In this document: positions 47,411 to 57,070 of the stretch, in pieces | Position numbering within the stretch: position 1 is the first letter of the stretch | Layout of the letters: every line of letters begins with the position of its first letter | Assembly (NCBI GenBank): GCA_024516155.1 | Contig: JAJJXM010000022.1 | Location: 62,001 to 126,000, forward strand | Reading direction: 5' to 3' | From: Pyronema omphalodes | Taxonomy: Eukaryota > Ascomycota > Pezizomycetes > Pezizales > Pyronemataceae | Length of the DNA: 64,000 nucleotides | Made by a program: the position numbers and the translations under genes | The notes under the pieces: model-generated | Told to the model about the DNA's origin: nothing | The model's input: only the letters and a program-made list of their open reading frames with translations | Databases searched by the model: none

Positions 47411-47834
47411 ATGAAAAGCACTTCCATCCACTTGTTCCACCTCTTACTCACCATATTAGTTTTTACACCAGTCCTAGTCGCAGCTCAATATGTTTCTCTA
47501 TGTCAAAAATTAACCTGGTGGACTTATACTCGTCCATATTGTCATGAAATCAGAGATCCTCCCATGGATGAATGCATCAATTTGGATGCTCATTGGAATG
47601 ATGCTACATCGAAGTATAATGTCGCCGGTGGCTGTTGCGCTTTTTATAGGTAAGTGATGATATCCCTGCTTAGGAGTTGGTGTAAGCTAACGATAAATTT
47701 GAAATAGACACTCGGGTTGTAGAGATCGTATGTTTGTTGCGATGAATAGAGGTGATGATTTCCTCAGATGGGAGCATAGATTTCAGCTTAGTTCTTTAAA
47801 ATGTGCAAAACAGGGTTGTATTCGCGGTTGGTAA
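47411..47834 (+). CDS. Small secreted eight-cysteine protein (effector-like)
   Basis: Exons 47411-47649 and 47708-47834 (gtaagt, GCTAAC branch, atag acceptor) join in phase to 121 residues. The N-terminus is a classic signal peptide: a hydrophobic core LLLTILVFTPVLVAA with likely cleavage before QYVSL. The mature chain of about 96 residues has eight cysteines, in contexts VSLC, RPYC, MDEC, GGCC, HSGC, LKC and QGC, enough for four disulfides, plus several tryptophans. The middle (ECINLDAHWNDATSKY followed by a GGCC-AFY turn) resembles the strand pattern of beta/gamma-crystallin-like secreted proteins, but this is only a visual impression. The frame upstream of the ATG is open, but the signal peptide fixes the start. 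Size, secretion and cysteine content are those of fungal effectors or antimicrobial proteins; no function can be stated. Confidence 0.78.
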
Positions 47835-48499
47835 ACAATGGAGAAGAATAATGGAAAAATATCTGGAAGGCAAGAGTTGGAAATATGTAGCAGTGGGGAA
47901 GCTAGATAGATTTGGCGTTTTTTTCTGTTATTTCATATAACTAATGTTTAGACTAAATTTTAAAGTCCGTGCAGAAAGTATTTACAAAAAATTTCAAACA
48001 TTATATTCTCAACCGTCGATACGCATGTCAGCAACGGGCCGAACGATGATTAATATTGTTTCCGAGAACCAGAACTTTACCTGAAACCACTCACCTGATT
48101 CAGATACTTGCCGATCGATGATACTGACTTGATGCATGAACTTCGCCGACCCGGGGTTCTACGTGCACCTGAGACATATGTAGCCGTTAACGTCGTCATA
48201 CGTGGTCACATTCTCGCGATGTCTCAAATAAACCGCAACCGATGACTTAAGCTGACAGACGTGCATCCCAGCATGTGATATCGCTAATCTACTTGCCGGA
48301 AGATCTCCCATATCTGAGCATATGCATACATTTCACTCGGTAAGCACCTTCCTAAAATGCTCCTGCATGAGGAAACTGCATATGTACCGGTCGCAAAGTT
48401 ATTTCTGGCGATATAAATACCCGATACCGGATGGTTGGAACTCCGGTAATTTCTTATCAACCATCAGCTATCCGAGTTACTGAATCATAAATCATTACC
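47835..48499. other. Intergenic / promoter of methyltransferase copy 2
   Basis: 3' flank of the secreted-protein gene and promoter of copy 2. Confidence 0.55.
48411..48419 (+). promoter_or_regulatory. Probable TATA box of methyltransferase copy 2
   Basis: GATATAAATA about 85 bp upstream of the ATG at 48500, the only TATA-like element in a suitable place. Confidence 0.45.
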
Positions 48500-49984
48500 A
48501 TGTCAGCACCTGAGATCCAACATGACCCTTCCGCAATGCAACTTCAAATCCCTACCAATGCCAATGATGTTGACAGTCAAGCTTCAAGTTTCCAGCAACA
48601 CGTCAGTATCAGCTATCACGGTGACTCTGGCTATCAAACTAGTACGCTAAGCTTAAATTCCTTACTCAATCAGTACGTGTTTGAAAACGGTCGGAGGTAT
48701 CATGTTTACTATGGACCCGACAAGAACTTGCATCCGATAGATGAGGTTGGACTCTCCATGTCTGGATGAATCAACCCGACCCGATACCATGGTTCAGCTC
48801 GGAGGCTAACGGATATAATGCGGGAAGACTGAACAGAACCGGTATGGAACCTACAAAGAATCGTGATTGAAGATAATTATGCCAATCCGGAGCCATAGCT
48901 AACGCGATAAGATAGAATGGATCTTCATCATCAGATCTTCCGGCTTTTACTAAACGATAAACTTCATCTTGCTCCATTAGTCGAACCACGGAAAGTACTA
49001 GACATTGGAACAGGCACAGGAATCTGGGCAATTGGTTCGGACTTCGAAATTCTTTTGGTCGAGATTAGGACGGGATTATGTGACTAATTCGATGAAAACA
49101 GACTTTGCAGATTCATATCCTTCAGCAGAAGTTATCGGTACTGATATCAGCCCGATTCAACCGGTATATGTACCACCAAACCTGAAATTCGAGGTCGACG
49201 ATGCCGAAGCAGATTGGGTGTATCCCGCAAATAGCTTCGACTTTATACACTCAAGAAATATCGCGCAGTGTATTAATGACTGGGAAAATTTGATGCGGCA
49301 AATGTATAATTGTACTAAGCCCGGTGGATACGTCGAGATTTCGGAGCTGGGATGTGTTGGTAGGACTTTGTCACCTTTGGCAAACTGGGTTTTGGAGGCT
49401 ACAGTCCTCATGCTAATATATCACGTCCGCTAACTGTGGCTAGCTTTCAGTGACGATGAAACAATGGCGGAAGATAATCCCTACAAGAAATACTGCGAGT
49501 TATTGAACAAAACAATGGAGATAATAAATCGACCCTGGCCGGTAGCTGGAACCTTGAAAAATAGACTCGAAAAAGCGGGGTTTGTGGATGTCCATGAAGT
49601 CAAATTCAAAGAACCAATTGGGCCGTGGCCAAAAGATAAAAGACTAAAGCAGGTGGGTGCTATGGTTATGCTTACTTCCGAGACAGGGATTGAGGCATAT
49701 GCATTGGTATGACACATCCTGCTCTGAAAATTGATGAGTTTCAATGACTCAATACTGATGATTTCTACGGTCCAGGCCGCGTTTACAAGATATCTACGAC
49801 TGTCAGTTGAGGAAGCGACGAAGGTTATCGAGGATGCGGCAAAAGCTGTTAGGAAAAAGCATTCGCATATGTATACCGATTAGTGAGTTTGTTGTTGACT
49901 TTGTAATTACATGTGAAGCTGATAATAGATAGCTATGTTGCGTACGGCCGAAAACCTCAGTATATGGATAGGCAGGTAATATGA
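48500..49984 (+). CDS. LaeA-like SAM-dependent methyltransferase, copy 2
   Basis: Paralogue of the gene at 42723-44843. Exons 48500-48745, 48837-48841, 48916-49034, 49102-49359, 49444-49706, 49776-49882 and 49933-49984 sum to 1050 nt and keep one frame (349 residues). Motifs in order: FENGRRYHVYYG; DENRMDLHHQIF (made by the 5-nt second exon); LDIGTGTGIWAIDFA; SPIQPVYVPPNLKFEVDDAE; FIHSRN; TKPGGYVEISELG; FSDDETMAEDNP; PIGPWPKDKRLKQ; YYVAYGRKPQ. So all parts expected of the family are present and the gene may be functional. The last exon could continue through a 43-nt intron at 49976-50018, adding about 30 residues. From exon 4 on, the sequence is shared with inverted-duplication copy A, where only the 3' part survives. 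Confidence 0.85.
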
Positions 49985-50222
49985 ATGCTTAAAATGAAGG
50001 ACTGTATAGATTTTATAGATTACGGATCATGAAGTCGAGACGGCCGAATACCTAAGGCCTTGGTTGGGGATATTGGCTGCATATCCATGGATGTCAAGGA
50101 TCTGAACATAATAGTTTGAATTCGACTTTTTGAGTTCAATATCGTTAGCCAATGTAATATATATAGTATATGACCCTTCAATGGGCTTGAAGATCGGTGA
50201 CATTGATAGCTAGTGTCCGTAC

Positions 50223-50424
50223 TGGAGGACTTCCCATCGCTCTATTAGGGATGGATAGAACAGCCCCAACTTTACCTATGCGATAGCAATAGAAAATCTG
50301 AATAGACAGGGGGGTACCGACCCCCCTGTCTATCCAGAAGCTCTATTTATGTTCTATAGAAAATATTTTTCGTGGTAAAATTGGCTCTCCCGTCCATTGC
50401 TATAGGGCGATGGGAAGTCCTCCA
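50223..50424. mobile_element. 202-bp MITE-like inverted-repeat element
   Basis: Ends match as an inverted repeat of about 17-22 bp beginning TGGAGGACTTCCCATCGC. In the centre lies a perfect 13-bp palindrome, TAGACAGGGGGGT / ACCCCCCTGTCTA. The corresponding place in copy A (about 24605-24625) has no such sequence, so this is an insertion specific to copy B. There is no coding capacity. Target-site duplication could not be resolved by eye. Confidence 0.75.
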
Positions 50425-50680
50425 CTGTCTTTCGCTGCCGCTGGTGTCATTGGTATTTATCATCCTCCACACGTTGTTCCTGTGCCGAATTGTCCAATCC
50501 CCTGCATGTTGGTATAGTTGAAAAGTGTGGATTGTGCGATGAGGTTCAATGTGCTAGTAAAAACAGAACTGGTGGTATACGGAGATAATGGATAGAGTAA
50601 TTCATGATGATGGATCCGGTGTATTTTATCTGGAAGAGCTAGTCCATTGCACATGCTGTAATCAAAACAACGTAACGCAA

Positions 50681-50753
50681 AGAAGGCCCGCCTCCAACTT
50701 CTCTCAAACAGGGTTAGGACACCTGTTTGAGGGAAATCGAAGACGGGCCTTCT
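50681..50753. repeat. 73-bp hairpin, copy B
   Basis: Same hairpin as at 24283-24355, reversed, with the same arms AGAAGGCCCG / CGGGCCTTCT. Confidence 0.9.
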
Positions 50754-50810
50754 GAACGTGGACATCAAAAGGGAGTACCCCCGCGTCCATAGTAACATTA
50801 GGAATAATAG

Positions 50811-51247
50811 GAAATAATAGGAAATAATAAGAAATAATAAGAAATAATAAGAAATAATAAGAAATAATAAGAAATAATAAGAAATAATAAGAAATAATAA
50901 GAAATAATAAGAAATAATAAGAAATAATAAGAAATAATAAGAAATAATAAGAAATAATAAGAAATAATAAGAAATAATAAGAAATAATAAGAAATAATAA
51001 GAAATAATAAGAAATAATAAGAAATAATAAGAAATAATAAGAAATAATAAGAAATAATAAGAAATAATAAGAAATAATAAGAAATAATAAGAAATAATAA
51101 GAAATAATAAGAAATAATAAGAAATAATAAGAAATAATAAGAAATAATAAGAAATGATAAGAAATAATAAGAAATAATAAGAAATGATAAGAAATAATAA
51201 GAAATAATAAGAAGTAATACGAAGTAATACGAAGTAATAGGAAACAT
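50811..51247. repeat. 10-bp minisatellite (TAAGAAATAA)n, copy B
   Basis: About 43 tandem 10-bp units, very uniform, with degenerate ends (GGAAATAATA and GAAGTAATAC). It is the longer counterpart of the array in copy A (about 32 units). The long LIISYYFLLF-type frames it creates on the minus strand are artefacts. Confidence 0.95.
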
Positions 51248-53033
51248 TATGGTTTTCCAAACTTAGGGGGGAAATCCTTGATTATGTACGCAGCCTACGG
51301 CAGAGATTTCTCACCAAATACCAGGTAGGCATCAAGGTCTCGGTGATTGAGTCAATAACCTGATTGAACAGTGATTATCTCAAGCATTGTGAGAGCTAAC
51401 AATATCCGTCACGCGGAAACAAGAGAAAAAGAAATAGTTAAAGAAAAGGGAAGAAAAAATAAGTACCGGCGGAAACAACAAGTAGATGGGCAGATAACCA
51501 ATTGCAGTGGCAGGTTGAACGAATCGGTCAACGCACGCATAATCGTTATTCAATTCGTTAACCTTGGAAAGCCGGGAATTATCTAGACTCGGAGATGACT
51601 TGTTTTATCATAAAAAATACATGTAAAGCGCCGGTACCCATCAACATCACTTCAATCATTTCCGGTCTCCTCTTCGGTACACGTAACATGGATTCTACTC
51701 CTTTGCCCGTCGAAAGTGAGTCATTCTCCTGAGTCAATTATCAACTATGAGTCAAAAGTATACAGACAGCATGACCCGAGCTATTGCCACGTCTGTAACG
51801 GTAATGGGGTACCGCACATAAAAAACAAGAAGTATACTCTTTTGAAAAAATATTCGCCCTTATAATAGTTGTGAGATGATGAGAAACGGCAAAAATAAAT
51901 GGCGTTGCGCCGGGAATTGGTGGTAGTCAGGCTCATCCAACGTATTCATATATCCTGCAGCAAGTACCATGGCATGGCTAAAAGACAGGTATATCCCGAT
52001 GTCATAGAAACGCTGGCCCTGTAGAAGAACAGCAAATCAAGTAAGTCGTGTAACTCAAACAGCATGACTTGTTTGACCGATTAATTGAAAGTTCTCACAG
52101 AATCGATGTTTGGGCTGTATAGGGGTACCATTGATTAAAAAACAAACAAGACCCATGATAACGGATTCAAGATGAAAGATATCAGGACATGAAGCTGGCG
52201 GTAAATTCGTTCTATGATTTAAAATTACAAGAAATTCACACTATTTTCGTTGAAAATGCCAACCGGTTACTGCTCCAAAACATCCGCATACGTCCTGCTA
52301 ATCACCTGGTAGCAAACTCCATTACTACAATACCAATTCACAAAATACCACTTCATAACAGATATCAGAAAACGAAAAAATACTACCTCCGGTCCTCTAA
52401 TTATGATTAAACTTGGAAAGTCATTTCCGTACCAAACTCCCATCATCCAGTCTCAACTAAACAATGATATTCATGATTCGTCTCCGCGTCTAGGACAAAA
52501 CACTGCTGTCGATTAACCAAGGCCCGTACTTCCCAATACACGGCTAAGAACCTCCTCTTCCAAGGCGGGGTGGGCCGGTTTTACATTTATAGGTCGTTCA
52601 TAGTACCGCATCCACTGAGATATAATGCAGAGTAATTAATGATGCACATTAAATAGGCTTAACTACAGGATACAAGGACTGCTGTGATATCAAGTGTAAG
52701 GATTAATGTTATCGAAGCTGCTGCTGGCCTACTGTAGGCTCGAATCCGAAGAGATTAATTAACCTCCGAATAGGGCTAGGTACCATCGGTTAACTCGCAA
52801 TTGATGGTGCGGTCATAACATTGGAGATGGAACAACCTTAGTACGGACAGGAAGCTAAATGTTGCAACTCATTCGACCGATTTTAGAAGGGCTTTGAGAC
52901 CCTGAGATCACGCTTTCGGCAGGACTTGCGAAAATAAAATGCTCTACCTCACAACCCTCTCCTCAATGACAGCACCCAAGATTTGAAGAAGTATCCCCTA
53001 ACCTTCATAAATACCTTGCAACACAACTTTATA

Positions 53034-53150
53034 GCTACGGTCATAGAATCATGAATACAACGCATCCCGTCCGCTCTGCGCTATTTAAGCATGATATCGT
53101 CCGGCTAGTACTGTCGTGGGTGACCAGACGGGAATCCCGGATACTGTAGT
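53034..53150 (+). rRNA. 5S ribosomal RNA
   Basis: 117 nt matching the fungal 5S pattern: 5' end GCTACGGTCATAGAATCATG, the CCCGTCCGCTCTGCGC core, the TTAAGCATGAT internal-promoter region, then TAGTACTGTCGTGGGTGACC and the 3' strand CTGTAGT, which pairs with 5' GCTACGG. A TTTTT terminator follows. A few positions depart from what I regard as usual (for example GTATTTAAGC-type spacing and GTCGTGGG), so it could be a slightly decayed copy. Dispersed 5S genes are usual in filamentous ascomycetes. Confidence 0.82.
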
Positions 53151-54466
53151 TTTTGTTGTTCATCGCCAACATCTTTTCTTTTTTCTCAAGCTGATTATTT
53201 CCGGTGCTGTCGCATCAATCAGAGTTATGTATGAAGTCATCACAACCGACTCGCGGAATAGACTCTCGACTGCCTGGAAACTCGGACATAGCCAACAGTA
53301 TGCAGTTATCCTGGACGATGCGTAGTCGGCATCGAGTTTTCTTCAGCTGTAATAGTGAACTTGCTCCAAGGCACGGCTATAAAACAACCATGTGAAACAT
53401 CACTTTCAATCACCATATCATATTTCTAACTTTAATAACAGGCGGTTTGAGTTCATTGTGCGATTTCTAATAATGAAGCGCTGAACGCTTGAGTGATGAA
53501 GAAGCGTATGGCTCAGTTTTAGCTTGAGCCCTGTAAATATCACACAGCAACCAATACCAACGATCAGTGACTGACATATATCTGAGCAGAACAGATAGGA
53601 AACAATCTTTTGGATTCGCTTTAATGTTTTCCGCTGCATATCTATGTATATTCAGCATTACATCTTGGAAGAAACCACATACGGCCCATCTGGTTTGCCG
53701 AGGACGGGAGTTATCAGCAAGGGCCCATAGATTGGCCGTTCAGCTTTCCCCCCTCAAGCAACCTCCTCACCCTCTCCCTTACGTCATATGCCCGCGACTG
53801 GTGGATTACTGGCCGGGTGCATTCTGTGTATAATTCTGAAGACCCTGAGTTTCTGCAGCAATGATTACTGCGATGCATAGTGTTTTCTTTGTCTTGACGC
53901 TAGCTATGTTAATCCAGAAAACAGATAAAAAATTCCGGTCTGTCATTTGATAAAATATCCGAATATTCGTCTCTAAGTGATACCGTTGAGACATGAATGT
54001 CACGGCTGTCTCTGCGAGTTGATATTAGATGACATCATCGATGGGAGTATATCGATCATCATGGACGCCAGAGTGAGTGGTAGCCTGTTATGTCACCAAA
54101 TGTAGCGAACTGGAAATCACAGTTTTCACCGGGATAGTTATCGGCACTAGAAGTTTCGGATTTTGTTTTGCTGTACAAAAATATCGGATATGGCTCTTAG
54201 GATCTCCCCAGAAACACAATTAATAGCATACCCCACCGAGTTCACCAGCCAACGAAAACTTCTTCCAATACGTCTGCTTCAGTTATGCTGCATACTTCGC
54301 TCAATACCGCGGTTGTTGATTCTTCTCCAAGACCCACCTCAGTCTAGCAGCGTCGATCCCAAAGAATTTATAGAAATTCAGCCCCAACCATTGAAAAGAA
54401 ATCCCCCTTCGATAAAGAACCAGAAGCACGACGCACGGCAGAGTATTAAGAAAGTAAAAAACAAAA
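53151..54466. other. Intergenic
   Basis: Between the 5S and the tRNA gene; only short frames without any recognisable feature. Confidence 0.5.
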
Positions 54467-54569
54467 TGTCCGGTGCGAGGATCGAACTCGCGATCTTCGG
54501 ATTGCTACCACTGAGTGGGAGTCATAGACTAGTATGAGACCGACGCTCTACCAACTGAGCCAACCAGAC
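54467..54569 (-). tRNA. tRNA-Met (CAT), elongator type, with a 30-nt intron
   Basis: Read on the minus strand from 54569: acceptor GTCTGGT pairs with ACCGGAC; the D arm is GCTCAGTTGGTAGAGC; the anticodon loop CTCATA carries CAT at 54536-54534. An intron at 54532-54503 interrupts after position 37. The T arm is GCGAG TTCGATC CTCGC, the discriminator is A, and a T-rich terminator follows. The anticodon stem with its T-T mismatch (TCGGT / TCCGA) resembles the elongator tRNA-Met I remember from yeast. Confidence 0.92.
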
Positions 54570-55249
54570 TGGGATATATGCGCAGTAGTGTATAACTAAA
54601 TATGAGCTATATTTTGCTATAGTTGTGTATTGGCTTGCGGAGGATTCTGAGCTGCTGTTTTTATGGGTGAGTCTTGTGTTTGCATGATGGAAAAAAATCG
54701 ATATATGTGTGTTTGTCATGGTGGGGGCATGGTGATATGGGGGTTTATAGTAGCTGGAGTAAAGGCGTAAAAACGACTACCTGGATGCACAGTAAACTAT
54801 TTCGTCAGATGAGCGGCGCGTAGGAAACCCGTCTTGAAGAAGCCATGGACTACATTAGGGTTCTCGACATAAAGTCTCATGAATTTATTCACGAGATGCC
54901 AGGTCACTCAAACCCCTTTGTACCCTCAATGCTCCATTACCGGACAGGTTCTCATTTCAAATATTAACTTGAATTGAATCAAAAGTTTCAACTATCTAAC
55001 AATACAGATCGGAACTACTTTACAGCGTCTAGCTGTAAAATAAGCCATGGAATCTAGGAACTTAGGACGTGTATCCTCTAACTCCACTTTCGCACTTACT
55101 TCTCGTACACACGTTGGAGAAACTTGGTAATGAGTTCCATCACCAGTCCTCATGAGCAACTTCATCTACTTCGGATAGCTCTGTCACCTCACCTTTGGCT
55201 TCCCCTGCTATCTCCGCCTTTACTTCATCCGTCTCCAACCATCATGAAT
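54570..55249. other. Intergenic
   Basis: Promoter side of the tRNA gene and 3' flank of the P450 gene; nothing else seen. Confidence 0.5.
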
Positions 55250-57070
55250 CTACACCACCACAGCCTCCGTCTTCCTCACAAAATCCGGCGCATCATCTCT
55301 AACCTTCGCCTTAACCATCATTTTCTCCGTATGCTGAATAAGTCCATACCAGATATACCCCGGTTCGGTAATTTCCAAATCAAAAGTCCTAACAAAATTC
55401 GCAACAAACTTCGCAAACGCAATTTCCGTATAATGACGTCCAATACAAACCCTACTTCCCGCACCAAACGTAAACCATCCCGCCTCAAGATAATTCCTCA
55501 TAGTCCTTGGTAATCCCGAACCATCCTTTGCAATTTCAGTAGGATGGTTCCCGAGCCATCTCTCGGGCTTGAATTCACTCGCGTCTGGTCCGAAATATGA
55601 TTCGTCGAAATTTATACACCAGGATGACATGAAGACCGTGTAGGTTGGCGGGATGAAGTATTCGTTGAGGCGACAACCAAGGGAAGGTACAGTGCGGCCA
55701 AGGGGTAATCCAAAACTTGGAGAGAGACGAAGACCTTCTAGAATACTGGCTTCAAGATATGGGAGTGATGATTGCCCGTTTTTGTGGACGATATCAGAGA
55801 TGCGAACCTCTCGGTCGAGAGTAGAAAGTTCTTCGCGAATCTTGGCTAGAACGCGAGGGTTTGAGTAAATGTAGCGTATCACAAGAGGAAGCGAGCTAGA
55901 AGCGACCATGGCACCGGCACTGTGGATCATTGGTTAGTCGTATGATGCAAGGGATGTGGGCTGAAAACAGGGTCTTACTAGATAAAGAATGCGTTATTGG
56001 TGATTGATTCTGACCAATTTCCCTTTGGAAAAAGCCTGCGCATCTTCTTTTCGGCGTCACGAAACTTGCTCATGAAGTTATTGGGGTTGCTGTCGGCTAT
56101 TTCATTGATACGTTCCTACTTATTGTCAGCGTTATATGGGCTAGTAATAGAGTCCATAAACTAACGATTTTATGTGCTTCTCCCTTGTCTTTATCGTAGC
56201 AGAGTGCCCAGCGGTAAAGCTGTTCAATCTGTTTATTCAAGAGAAACTTTCGGATCGAGCGTGTTGTAACATAGGTAGAGAGCGGGACCGGAATCAATGA
56301 ACCAACGACGTCAAAAACGAGGCGGGCAGCCCATATGGCGTAATGTTCATCTTTCCCTGCACGTAGTAGACCCCTCGAATACCCACCCATCAACAAAGTG
56401 CCGAGATCAAACATAAAAAAGTGAGCCCAGTCACTGAAGCAATGAGGCTTGTCACTCGAAGCCACATGCTTTTTGAAGCCCATAGTAAACTCATCAACCG
56501 CCTATAGAAAAAACGGGGAAGTTAGAAACATCGGTAATCATAATTTCATGTTGTACGAACCTCGTCAAAGTAATGCTCAAGATTCATCAAGCCTTTCTCC
56601 GAGTAAGCATGCGACAACGCGTATTTTCCGAGTCGCGCCCGTGCGGGGTCTGTTTCAAAGGCAAAGTTGAAGTCCTCATTGAATAGTCCAGTCTCAGATG
56701 AACGAGACTTGGGGAAGAACGATTCCTCCTTACGTTCATCGGCGAAGCCATAGATGACGCTGCGGAGCTTGGGATCGGATACTGAAACTTCATATGGAGC
56801 AACCCATACAACTGGTCCATACTTTTTGTGTAGTTTGACAAGCTGGTCATGCCAATCGCGTGTAATGTCCACATAGAAGAGTCGGTAGAAGTTTGTAAAC
56901 CCCGCTAGAAATGGACCCGGAATTCGCTCTGCGCGTAACGGGGAAGTCCAATACCGCAATATCAATCTGAAGATGTTGCCTATCAATACTCCAACAATCA
57001 CAAGTGGCCAGTGATTTGCGATGAACGCTCCAGACTCGCTGAGCAGCCGCGTCGTCAACGTCGCGAACAT
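55250..57070 (-). CDS. Cytochrome P450 monooxygenase
   Basis: Four exons on the minus strand, 57070-56561, 56501-56166, 56115-55979 and 55919-55250, join in phase to 550 residues. An N-terminal hydrophobic segment (WPLVIVGVLIGNIFRLIL) anchors it in the endoplasmic reticulum. The proline hinge IPGPFLAGFTNF follows. Further on are the I-helix region FFIYAGAMVASSSL, the K-helix ExxR in LEGLRLSP, the FKPERW motif, and the haem loop FGAGSRVCIGRH with the ligand cysteine. The I-helix lacks the usual acid-Thr pair; its position holds Val-Ala-Ser. All introns are 49-59 nt with canonical ends. It should oxidise a lipophilic substrate using an NADPH-P450 reductase, but the substrate cannot be guessed. 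No biosynthetic core enzyme is in the window, and the LaeA-like genes lie 5-12 kb away. Confidence 0.93.

Larger units (their letters stand above)
49300..53150. repeat. Inverted duplication, copy B
   Basis: Reverse-orientation counterpart of 19903-25550. It runs from exon 4 of methyltransferase copy 2 through the hairpin and minisatellite to a complete 5S rRNA gene. Copy B lacks the ~1.8 kb palindromic insertion of copy A and carries its own 202-bp inverted-repeat element at 50223-50424. Confidence 0.85.

Noticed and set aside
49157..49411. Minus-strand frame over methyltransferase copy 2
   Set aside because: Shadow of exon 4.
50460..51260. Long minus-strand frame with repeated LIISYYFLLF (also 23892-24543 plus)
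   Set aside because: Created by the 10-bp minisatellite read through in three registers; not a protein gene.
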